Assembly (NCBI GenBank): GCA_025558095.1
Contig: JAIVFI010000031.1
Coordinates: 186,001-250,000 of the forward strand
Source: Hyaloraphidium curvatum
Lineage: Eukaryota > Monoblepharomycota > Hyaloraphidiomycetes > Hyaloraphidiales > Hyaloraphidiaceae
Direction of reading: 5' to 3'
DNA: 64,000 bases
Part shown: piece by piece, positions 1 to 11,131 of the stretch
How positions within the stretch are numbered: position 1 is the first letter of the stretch
Layout: the number at the start of each line of letters is the position of its first letter
Notes under the pieces: generated by a model
What the model was told of the DNA's origin: nothing
The model's database searches: none
The model's input: only the letters and a program-made list of their open reading frames with translations
Program-made: the position numbers and the translations under genes

Positions 1-21
1 CTGACATTCCTGCCGGAGCAG

Positions 22-187
22 GATATCGGACGTCGACCTGCTCCTCTTTGCACACCTCCACGCGGTGCTGACGTCAAAGGCCCCCGACACCCGTTTCCCG
101 GCGATCGTGCCAGAAAATTTGGCCCGCCTGACAAAGGACTGCTTCGAGCTGATCCGTAGAGACGCAAAATCGGATCCTCCGCCATAG
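22..187 (+). CDS. 3'-terminal exon of a metaxin/Sam37-like protein (partial)
   Basis: Partial gene entering from the left edge. A CTGAC branch-point-like motif and a CAG acceptor at 19-21 precede an open frame that ends at TAG 185-187. The peptide begins ISDVDLLLFAHLHAVL and continues with an amphipathic helix to a short proline-ending tail. This matches the C-terminal GST-like helix of metaxin/Sam37 proteins (family pattern: a D-x-x-LF-G/A-x-L core), which are subunits of the mitochondrial outer-membrane sorting and assembly machinery. Only about 55 residues are visible, so other GST-C-fold proteins are possible. The stop lies 166 bp upstream of the eIF6 start on the same strand, and that gap must hold the eIF6 promoter. 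Confidence 0.5.
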
Positions 188-353
188 ACGGGCGCGAGGC
201 AGCTCTGATTTTGGCTGAGCTGGCTCTGTTTACGGCGACGCGCTCCGGCACAAAAGCTGCTCCACTTCGCATTCTTCATTCCACGCGTCCCGCACACCGT
301 CTAGCCGCCGAATCCAGCGCATCGCATCGTCCACATCACCATCCGAGAGTACC

Positions 354-1204
354 ATGGCAGTCCGTGGGTCCTGCCGGCCCCGCAAGCCGCGGCACATCGC
401 CGACATTCCTTCCTCCCGCCAGGCGCCCAGTTCGAAAACAGCAACGACATCGGCGTCTTCGCCAAGCTCACCAACTCCTTCTGCCTCGTCGCCATCGGCG
501 GCTCCGAGAACTTCTACTCGGTCTTCGAGGGCGAGCTCGCGGACGTGATCCCTGTCGTGCACACCTCCATAGCCGGCACCCGCATCGTCGGCCGCCTCAC
601 GGCCGGCAACCGCCACGGCCTGCTGGTCCCCAGCACGACCACGGACCAGGAGCTTCAGCACATCCGCAACGCGCTGCCGGACAAGGTGGCCATCCAGCGG
701 ATCGAGGAACGCCTCTCGGCGCTGGGCAACGTGATCGCGTGCAACGACTACGTCGCGCTCGTGCACCCGGACGTGGACCGCGAGACGGAGGAGATCATCG
801 CGGACGTGCTGCAGGTCGAGGTGTTCCGCCAGACTATCGCCAACAACGTGCTCGTGGGATCGTACTGCGCCATCAGCAACCAGGGCGGGCTCGTGCACCC
901 GAGGACGTCGGTCGAGGACCAGGACGAGCTGTCATCGCTGCTGCAGGTCCCGCTCGTCGTGGGTATTGGCCCGTTGGCACTGCCTGTTCATCTTGCTGAC
1001 CGGATTCGACCGCAGGCCGGGACAGTCAATCGCGGCTCCGACGTCATCGGCGCCGGCCTCGTGGTCAACGACTGGTCCGCATTCGCGGGCATGGACACGA
1101 CCTCCACCGAGCTCTCGGTCATCGAGGGCATCTTCAAGCTCCAAGCACAGGGTCCGGGTTTCGTCGTCAACGAACTCCGCGACAGCGTCGTCGACACCCT
1201 GTGA
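354..1204 (+). CDS. TIF6: Eukaryotic translation initiation factor 6 (ribosome anti-association factor)
   Basis: eIF6 binds the 60S subunit, is needed for 60S biogenesis in the nucleolus, and blocks premature joining with 40S. Three exons are read: 354-363, 423-958 and 1016-1204. Exon 1 gives only MAV plus the first base of an Arg codon. The first join restores [19 protein letters not shown] and the second restores [13 protein letters not shown], both as in other eIF6 proteins. The spliced protein is 244 residues, against 245 in human, and carries the family landmarks [23 protein letters not shown] and SNQGGLVHP along the five-fold repeat. Its stop faces that of glycogen phosphorylase across 130 bp. 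Nothing appears broken. Confidence 0.97.
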
Positions 1205-1334
1205 GCGGGCCCGCCCCGATCCCCTTCCCTTGCCCCGCCGGCCCTCGGCCGCTTCGGGTCGGCGGCTACCCGGCTTATCGGCGGGCCGTGCCTGCGCCGC
1301 TGCCTGGGCGACGCTCGCCTCGCCACGCACCGGT

Positions 1335-4300
1335 TCAGTACGGCACCGAACACCGCTCGATGCCCCATATCCGGCTCGCGTATTCCTGTATGGATCGGTC
1401 GGAGGAAAACTTGCCCATACTGCGGATGGGTCAGCCTTCTGCGGCGCGCCGGCGATGCGGACTGCGCACCTGAAAGCGGCGGTGATGACCTTGCGCGCCC
1501 AGCCCTCGCGATCGCGGAAGGCGGCGTCGACGATTGCCTGCGTGTTGATGTACGAGTCAAAGTCGGCGTTGACGATGTAGTAGTCGCCGCCGTTGGTGAT
1601 GGTGGCTGAACACGGCGGATCAGGGGAGCTGTTCTGCGCGCGCCCGTCCGGCTCACCGATGAGGGGTTCGAAGGTGTTGGGTTCGCCAAAGGTGCCGTGC
1701 TCTATGAGGTCGACGACGACCCGCAGCTTGGGGTCCATGTCCATACGTCTATATCTGCGGGCGCAACTCCGCCTCAGGTCTGCAAAGCCCCGCGCAAAGC
1801 GAAGGACCCACCGGTTGCCGTGCCGCACATCCTCCACCTGGTCGGCCTTCTTGCCAAAGAAAAAGATGTTCTCCTCGCCCACTTCCTCGCCGATCTCGAT
1901 GTTGGCGCCGTCGATGGTGCCCAGGATCAGGCCGCCGTTGAGCACAAACTGTGGCGAACGTCGGTGTAGGGCGCAGGAGATTGGACCGACCGACGTACCT
2001 TCATGTTGGAGGTGCCGCTGGCCTCCGTGCCGGCGGTCGAAATGTGCTGCGAGATGTCGCTTGCCGGGATGATGATCTCCGCGAGGGAAACGTTGTAGTT
2101 GGGGATGAAGACGACCTTGAGCACGTCCCGCACGTCCTCGTCGTTGTTGACCACTTCAGCCACCGAGTTGATCAGCTTGATGACGAGCTTCGCGACGTAG
2201 TAGCCGGGCGCGCTCTTGCCGGAAAAGATGCAGGCGTGCGGCACCTCGGACCTGCGGTCCTCTTTGGACATGGACTTGAGGCGGCTGGCGCAACGTGTGA
2301 GCGTGGCATCGGCATGCACGGTCCGGGTCCACGAACTGGTATCGATATATCACCCCCAGGATGTTCATGAACTGCCGCTTGTACTCCTGGAACCGCTTGA
2401 CGTGGCAGTCGAACAGGAACTCCGGGGGTACGTGGACGCCGCACTGGTTCCTGACATACTCCGAGAGCCGCACCTGTAAGTGGATCTGTTGAGCTCCAAA
2501 CCCGCACTGCAGGACGGCAAAGTCCACCTTGTTCGCGTGCTTCACCGCCATGAAGCGATCCCTGAAATCGGCATCGTTGGCCAACTGCTTCAGCTCGCCC
2601 AACATGGACATGTCTTTGAGAAAGGCCCTGGTACCAAGTCTCTCGGCCACGAGGTCCACAAGGTTGGGGTTGCATTGGTGCAACCATCGGCGGGGCGTGA
2701 CGCCGTTTGTCACGTTGGTAAACTTTTGCAGCCCGTAGAAGTCGACGAAATCCTTGAAGATCTACGGTGGCGGGCTTAGCGCAACGGATGGTGTCGACGC
2801 TTTGGAACATACCACGTTCCGCAGCAAGCTTGAATGTAATGCTGCCACTCCGTTCACCGCATGCGAACCAACGATCGCCAAGTACGACATCCGCACGAAT
2901 TGGGGATGCCCCTGTACGAGATGGAGTTGAGCCACGAGCGGTTTTGCTTGCTCCGCAAACACTCGCCTCCTCGATGATGGACATTCGACGCAAGCGATCC
3001 CGATCATGGGGAAACATCTTCTCCACTCGTTGCAAAAAGAACTGCCGATTTATGGTTGTCAATGTGACTCCCATGCCCCAGACCCTCGTGACCAACCAGA
3101 TTGACGTCAAAGATAATCATCATATGTCGAGGGAGGAGCTCCGCCATGAGCGGAACCGCCCATTTCTCCATCGCCTCCGGCAAAACTGTGTGGTTGGTAA
3201 AGGAGAACGTCCTTGTCCTGCGATCGGTGGATCAGCATCAAGTTGCCCGACGACCTCGGCTTCGCTACTCACACAATATCCCATGCCTCGTCCCATTGAA
3301 TCCCCTCCTCATCGACCAAGATGCGTTGCAACTCGACAACGCCGAGGGTTGGGTGGGTATCTGCCATCGGACGGCCGTGAGCGACTGATGCCCGGCCACT
3401 CTCGAGAGCTCAACCATTCAGTTGAATGGAGACCTGGTTCGGAAAGTCGGCCCATGGTCGCGTGGTTTTCTTGAAACGGCGGATTATGTCTAGGAACCGA
3501 AGTCAGTGAACCAGCTCGCCGCCACCGTATGACCTTACCGGATAGGGTGGCGGAGACGAAGAAGTACTGCTGCTTGAGGCGAAGGATTTTGCCAACCATG
3601 TGGTTGTCGTTGGGATACAGCACTGGAAAACGGTCAGCTCGTTTCTTCGCCGGGCGCACCACGCGCACCAGAGGAGACGTTCTCGGCCGCCTTTTGCTCC
3701 TCCACGGCTTTCTCGTAGTTGCCCTCGTTGAAGGAATGGAAATCGAATTCCTGCGAGGCGATCTCGGTGAAAACCGCTCCAAAAGGGCAGAGATACGCGC
3801 TCGAACCTTCTTGGGCTTGGAGCTCCAGAGACGTATGTTGATGCAGTTCTTTGTGTCGTAGCCGGGTATCGGAACGTCGTACGCGACCGCAATAATCTTT
3901 TCGCCCCCTTCCCAGGTGTACCGAGCCTCTTTGTCGTCCGCGTCTTGCTGATCCTCTATGATCTTACTGACGTAACCCCGAAACCGCACTTCGTACGTGA
4001 CCTGCGACGGCGTTAGAGCTGTTGGCAGACCCAAACTTCGAAGGAGACATGCCCACATCCAATCGCTCTATCTCCCTGTGACAAAGGCGGGTGAGCACGA
4101 CACATATAGCAATCGTCAGAGCGGGCCTTACCAAGGATTACCGAAGTTTAGCCAGTAGTCAGGAAACTGTGTACGTCATCAGCACCCCGGCCACGTCGTG
4201 GACGCGATGTGAGCTCGCCTCCGTTTGATACCCGTCGACGATACGCTGCTGGAAGATCCCGTACGTGTACCGGATTCCGTAGCCCCAAGCGGCGTACTCC

Positions 4301-4989
4301 ATGGTGGCCAACGAGTCCATGAAACACGCGGCCAGCCGTCCAAGACCACCGTTCCCCAACGCCGCGTCCACCTCCTCCTCAAGAAGGTCCTCGATCCGGA
4401 ACCCGAGTTGCTTCAGGGCGTCCCGGTAAACGGGCTTAACGTCCAGGTTCAGCAGGGCATTGTCCAGAGAGCGCCCCAAAAGGAACTCCAGTGAGAGGTA
4501 ATAGACCCGCTTCGGGTCCATTTTGGTGTGGTGCTGCTGAGTAATGTTCCATTTGTCAATGAGACGGTCCCGCAGCCCGTAAGCCAGTGACTGGTAGGCG
4601 GCAAACTGTGGACCCCGTGTCAGCCCCGGAACCCCAAAGGGGCAGCTTGTAGCAAACAGACATTATCCAGGTTAGGAGCTGTCCGCGCCAGAGTCTTCGT
4701 AACATGGCGGCAGAAGTTCCGCTGAATAGCCTCGATGTCTGGGGCCGACCAGCATAAGGGGACGCGTCCAACGCGTCGAACCCGCCCTACCAGAGCTCTC
4801 TGGAGCCGTGAACTTCTGCCAGATGGGCAGCGACTGGAGCAGCACGCGTTATCGGCCCGCCAAAGCCAACGATCAGCATAAAGGTCCCCGTGCTCTCGCA
4901 ACGCAACACACTTCCGGCGGGGGCAACCATGACGGGACCCGCGCACTCGGTGACGGCCCGTTCACGTTGCGCTTTGTCGGCGACGGCAT
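1335..4989 (-). CDS. GPH1: Glycogen phosphorylase
   Basis: Releases glucose-1-phosphate from glycogen; cytosolic, PLP-dependent, GT35 family. Many short exons on the minus strand. Landmarks from the N-terminus: [12 protein letters not shown] then [18 protein letters not shown] (about 4500), [20 protein letters not shown] (about 4330), [14 protein letters not shown] (about 2680), and the PLP lysine in [11 protein letters not shown] (about 2010), which splices to the [17 protein letters not shown] stretch. The last exon reads [20 protein letters not shown] and stops at 1335-1337. The proposed start is ATG 4989-4987: exon 4912-4989, then 4791-4833 ([14 protein letters not shown]), joined in phase to DIEAIQRNF. 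These first two introns are inferred. It shares a 144-bp divergent promoter with CTU1. Confidence 0.93.
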
Positions 4990-5010
4990 CGTAGTCCCGT
5001 TCAGCCCGCC

Positions 5011-5015
5011 ATTGG
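5011..5015 (-). promoter_or_regulatory. CCAAT box in the shared glycogen phosphorylase/CTU1 promoter
   Basis: ATTGG on the plus strand (CCAAT on the minus strand), 22 bp upstream of the proposed glycogen phosphorylase start, inside the 144-bp divergent intergenic region. CCAAT is bound by the NF-Y/HAP complex in fungi. A pentamer occurs often by chance; the support is that similar boxes sit in other short divergent promoters of this window. Confidence 0.3.
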
Positions 5016-5133
5016 GCGACCCTCGGCTAGCCAGCCACGTCACCTCTGAGACGCAAACAAACCGCGCGCGCGCACGCCGCCGCCGTCCCGGCCAGGAGAC
5101 GATTGGACTCTGGTTCTCTCAACGGGATGCTCA

Positions 5134-6400
5134 ATGGCACCGAATCGTGTCTGCGCTCTTTGCGGGGATCGGAGACCGGCACTGAAGAGGCCAAAGACGG
5201 GACAGAACATATGCCGGGAGTGCTTCTTCCGCGTCTTCGAGGAGGAGGTACACAATACCATCGTCGCGGGGCGGCTCTTCCGGAAGGGCCAGAGGGTCGC
5301 CATCGCCGCTTCCGGTGGCAAAGGTAGCGGTTTTCAAGGTCCCTCGAATGTCTGGAGCTCATCGGTCTTTGGAAGACTCCACGGTGTTGGCGTACGTGAT
5401 GAAGCTGCTGAACGAGCGACATTCCTACGGCTTGGAGCTGTTCCTGCTCTCGGTGGACGAGGGTATCGCTGGGTACCGCGATGACTCCTTGGAGACGGTG
5501 AAGCGGAATCAGCAGCAGTACGACCTGCCTCTCAAGATTGTGTCGTACGAGGAACTCTATGGATGGTCCATGGACTCGATCGTGAAGAAGATCGGGCGGC
5601 GCAACAACTGTTCGTCTCTGTCGGAGCCTCGCGGCTGTAGCAGGCGAGGTCATTGAGGCTGATTGCGACGGCGCAGGCACGTTTTGCGGCGTGTTCCGGA
5701 GACAAGCACTCGATAGGGGGGCAAAGCTGCTTGAAGTCGATCACATCGTCACGGGGCACAACGCGGACGACATTGCCGAGACTGTGCTAATGAACTGTGC
5801 GTTGGTGGACGAAGAGCATCGTCGGATCTCGATCGTTGAACTGCTCCCCGGTAGTCCTTCGAGGCGACATTGCTCGCTTGGGCCGCTGCACGGCGATTTC
5901 AACCGACACGGACGCGAAACTACCGCGCTCGAAGCCCTTCAAGTACACATATGAGAAGGAAATCGTCATGTAGGGCTGGAGTCGTGCCGAGCCCCGGAAC
6001 GTTGCCGTAGCATCTTTTTCGCTCCAGGTATGCCTACTTCAAGGGTTTGGACTACTTCACGACAGAGTGCATCTACTCACCGGATGCGTATCGCGGTTAT
6101 GCGAGGACATTTTTGAAGGACCTCGAGTCGATACGGCCGTGTTCGATCCTGGGTGTGTTGCGGCTTCCGTCCTCGCGATGTGAGCTGACGTATCAACCGA
6201 AGACATCATTCACTCCGGAGAAGCCTATTCGGTAAAGGAGACGGTGGCAACTCCTGTTCTCGGTGCGGATCAGTGCATTCATCGCGTCTTCCACCTAACC
6301 ATCGACTGGTAGGGTCGTGCGAACGGTGCGGCTACATGACCAGCAGCGCTATATGCAAGGCTTGCATATTGCTTGACCAGCTTTCGAAAGATGTAGTGAA

Positions 6401-6404
<4 letters not shown>
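5134..6404 (+). CDS. NCS6: Cytoplasmic tRNA 2-thiolation protein 1 (PP-loop ATPase)
   Basis: Ncs6/CTU1 with Ncs2/CTU2 adds sulfur to U34 of tRNA-Lys, -Glu and -Gln in the cytosol, taking it from Urm1. Seven exons: 5134-5323, 5376-5609, 5677-5796, 5855-5969, 6028-6152, 6203-6262, 6313-6404. Splicing restores the PP-loop [16 protein letters not shown], the catalytic region [41 protein letters not shown] then [10 protein letters not shown], and [21 protein letters not shown]. Zinc-binding pairs CALC and CREC lie near the N-terminus and CERC and CKAC near the C-terminus. About 311 residues. The stop TGA (6402-6404) overlaps the first ATG of the next gene. Confidence 0.95.
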
Positions 6405-7577
<1,173 letters not shown>

Positions 7578-7580
7578 CGC

Positions 7581-10500
7581 CTACTGGGAGAATGTTTGGC
7601 TCAGGAACTTTTTGAGCGCTTCCGCGACGGCATCGTTCGTGCAGCGAATGGTCAAGCGGAAGATCTTGGGGGGAGTGGTTGGCGATCAATCGCGGGACAG
7701 GGACCAGCGAACCAACCTGGCGTTCCGCATTCGGCTCTAGTCGCACGAGACACCCGACCTTCCCGGTCGAAACGGTGTTAAGGATCCCGGCGGCAACCAC
7801 GTTGTTGGGATTCGGATCCGCTGCGTGGCAGATTCCAAGTTTCACCCCCGCCATGGCCGCCTTGACCTTGCCGAGGTCGATCGGACCTGAAGATGGGAAT
7901 ATTGTCTGGACTTCCCGCGGCGGCCCGCCAATCTGCTTCCATCTGCGAGCGCGATGCCGAGTGAGCGCCGCTGGCCGCGCCACGGGCAAGCACGTACCGA
8001 TTGAAGAAGTCCGTTGGTGTCAAGTCGATGGCTTCCATAAACTTCGCGATGACGATAGGCAGATCCAGGCTATGGGTAATGGGGATCCCCGCCAGGTCGT
8101 ATGAAACAACCAGGACGGGCGGTTTGCTGGGAACGCCCGCGCACTCCACGTTGTAGGTCTGGCTGTACTGCGTCACGGGCGGTATAGAATCCTGCGACAG
8201 AGGTTGCGTGACCGAGATCTTGAGTTCCTGCGGGGACCTAACGTCGATCGCCAGGTTGAGAAGCGTCGACTGTGTCTTGTTGCCAATGAACAGAGCGATG
8301 CGGCCCAGGTGGCCGCGGTACTCGGACTTGACACCAAACTGCACGTTGTCGTCCTCGTACAGCACCCCGTTGGCCGAGGTAACCAGCTTGTTAAAGAAGC
8401 GTTCCGTGGGAGACAGCTCCGGCAGGGCTCGTTTCGGCACCGCGGGCGCGCTGGTCTCCGCAGGGAGGTCCGTGAAACCGCCATTGGCACGTCCATTCAC
8501 GGCGGGCTCGATGTGGCTGGTTCCGTTCACTTTCGCCACTGGCTGCTCCTTCGGCGGCAGAGCGGGAAGAACCTTCTCCGGTACCGCAGGTGCGTCGACA
8601 AGCGGCGGGACAGCTGGCTGCTTCCCGCGGTTCCGCAAGCTCCTCCGTTGACTGTTGGCCTCCTTGCCGCCAATAACCCAGGTCCGCTTGTCCTCGGTGT
8701 CCGCAATCTTCTTCTCCAGCCGGGAAACCAGTGCGGACTCCCTGTCCGGGAAGCCGGGCATTTCGTCGCAGACGCTCTGCAAGACCTCGTCCGTGGGCAT
8801 GCTTGCGATCGCGAGGTACTCCGAGGCCCTCTGCTGCACCTCGAGATCCAGAACGTGGCGATACTGCTGGAAGATGCGCACGACGTCCTGCTTGATCTCC
8901 GGGAACAGATTCACAAACTTCAGGTACGTCGTCAGGAGCAGGGCGCGGGTTGCCATGGAGCAGTTTCCGAACTTGGAGTGAAGGCTCGTCAGCTGTTCGA
9001 TGGGGCTCGCCCCCGGGCTCTCCACGATAAGGTGTCCAAACTCTCCCAGCACGTAGCCGCCGACTTTGACCGTTGTCTCGTGGCACGATGGGGACTTTAG
9101 GCTCTCCAGCACGGTGCGCGCGGCGTACTCCTGAAGCTCCTGGTGGTTCACAATGATCTGTATAACCCTGTGCCACACCTCGTCCCCCACGTGGTCTCCA
9201 GCGATGCTGACCAGCTGGAGCATCACGTCGACGTACCACGAGTAGTCCTCTGCCCATTTCTCCGCGAGGATGGCCAGTTTGAGCACCATCTCCTCGCGAA
9301 TGCCGTACTCCGCAACCATGAGGTACTGGAGCAGCTCGGCGACGATGCCCTTGGCATTGGTCTGGTCGCACATGCTGTAAAGCAAATCCAATGCCCTCCG
9401 GCGCACGCTGATGTCGCGGTCCTTCAGGGACAAAATGATGGCGTCCTGGTGGGTCTTGATGATCTCCAGCCCCGAGTCCGAAAACCCAGCCAGGTGCGAC
9501 ATGGTCTCCAAACCGAGGTAGCGCACGTTGGTTTCCTTCGAAGCGATGAAGCGGCAGAGGATGTTCGCCGCATCGGCCACTATCCTAGACTCGGGATCGT
9601 CTGCGATGGCGAGGCTGATGGCCTCGAACAAGACCGCGTTCTGGGCATTGCTGCTCTGCGGGTTCTTGGAGGCATCCTGGGAGCTGGTTATTATGGCCTT
9701 CAAGACCTCGTTGAGCCGCGAGCGCGTCGTAGGGTCCGCTGAGAACGCGAATGTCCGTCAGCATGTGGAGGCCGAACAGCGTCGGGAACGAAACTGACCC
9801 GGCGGAGCATAGTACTGCAACAGCCGCAGCAGCTTAACCTGCATCCACGGGTTGGGTACCTTGTAGTAAACGTAGTCTGGGGTGAATTCGTGTTCGACCA
9901 CGACCTTCAGCACCAGATTAGACACGTCCTCTGTAACTGGAACGAACCACACACCCTCCGCAACCTATCCACTGCTTTCGGGACACAGCTCACAAAAAGC
10001 TCCGGAGCTGATTGCGCGAACGCCGTGATGAGACTCGTCACGGTGGTGACCACACCCTGTAGCGGCGGCGTTAGGGACGACAGGAGTTCGAGCTGAAAGT
10101 GCCCACCAAATCTGGCTCATCTAACAGAGCGACAATCCGCGGGCTCCAATCCTTCAAAGCTGCCGCAAAAGCGTCCGGGTTCTTCCGGTACAGACGAAGA
10201 AGCGTCAGTGCTGCCTTCTTTTTCACGAACGTCCTGTTTGACCTGGCGGAACCAAGCCCGACTGGTCACGTCGACTGCCATAGCCGCTTCCAAGGCGGCC
10301 CACTTTGACACCAAAACACGCTGAACGTCATTGCCCAAACTCTCCGCCATGTCCTTGCCGGCGATGTTGGCTATGGCATGGAGAGCAAGGCACTGAAACA
10401 CCTCATTGTTGTCGTCCAGGTCCTTCCGGATAGAGTTTATGACCAGCCGCAACAGGTCGCTGTTTTCATTCAGCAGCAAAGTCACGCCCAAGTAGCCCTG

Positions 10501-10948
10501 GAGGCAGAACGGGGGGCGCTCAGGAAAGAAGCGCGCCACGAGAAGGGCGGAGGGCACAAACCACTTGCTTCTCGGTGTACTTGTTGCTCGACAACAGGTT
10601 GACCGCCTCCATGTGACCCATGTCGATGTCGTAGCCCAGGATGTACATGTACAGAAGCTTGCTGACGTACTTCTTGACCTGATAGCCGCTGAGCGAACCA
10701 TCTGGCGGAAACGCGTCGGCCGACGTTCCGTCCCCATGCAAGGCGCAAAAGACCTTTGAATTTGGAACGAATGTTGGCCAGCTCCTTGTTGACGCGTTTC
10801 TCCTCCTGTTCCTTTGCGCGGCCTTTGGTCGGAGTCGCGACGGGCTGAGGCCCTTGTCCGACCGCGCTCCCCGGCAACGCTTACAGTTCCGCAGGTCCGC
10901 GATAAACACCGTGAGCCCACGTGGGACGGGCGTCGAGCGGGAGGACAT
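7581..10948 (-). CDS. AP-2 complex subunit alpha (clathrin adaptor)
   Basis: Large adaptin of the plasma-membrane clathrin adaptor AP-2: binds PIP2, cargo and endocytic accessory proteins. The proposed start at 10948 gives a short leader, then [12 protein letters not shown], joined to [20 protein letters not shown] and [19 protein letters not shown]. The trunk (about 10700-8700) carries [52 protein letters not shown] and [14 protein letters not shown] Pro/Ala-rich hinge lies at about 8400-8650. The ear follows ([25 protein letters not shown] joined to [40 protein letters not shown]), and the last exon ends FLSQTFSQ. Ear and trunk fit alpha-adaptin better than gamma-adaptin or beta-COP. Confidence 0.93.
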
Positions 10949-11111
10949 GGAGCCGTGACCCGCCCGGGGGACCCTCAATGGAACGCTGGTGCTTGCTTTG
11001 TGATCGGCGCGGAGCCTGGCGGCGCGGCGCGGCGAGGGCGGGCCGCGATCGACAGAACATCAAACTCCGTGGCCCCTTGGAAGGGCGACATGGACACTCC
11101 TCTGCAAAATA

Positions 11112-11116
11112 ATTGG
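11112..11116 (-). promoter_or_regulatory. CCAAT box (inverted) in the AP-2 alpha / SBP2-like divergent promoter
   Basis: ATTGG, 16 bp upstream of the 11132 start codon, in a 183-bp divergent intergenic region that otherwise is GC-rich. Weak evidence on its own. Confidence 0.25.
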
Positions 11117-11131
11117 CCGCTGTGTTGATTC

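Noticed and set aside
932-1945. 337-codon minus-strand frame covering the eIF6 3' end
   Set aside because: Only its 5' half (to about 1465) is glycogen phosphorylase. The rest is antisense to eIF6 and the intergenic gap, reached by reading through an intron; the true last exon stops at 1335.
8204-9100. 298-codon plus-strand frame inside AP-2 alpha
   Set aside because: Antisense shadow of a GC-rich coding exon; no motifs, and the minus strand codes a full adaptin.
7778-9703. Identification of the minus-strand adaptin as beta-COP
   Set aside because: The ear ([33 protein letters not shown]) and the N-terminus ([10 protein letters not shown]) fit AP-2 alpha, not coatomer beta.
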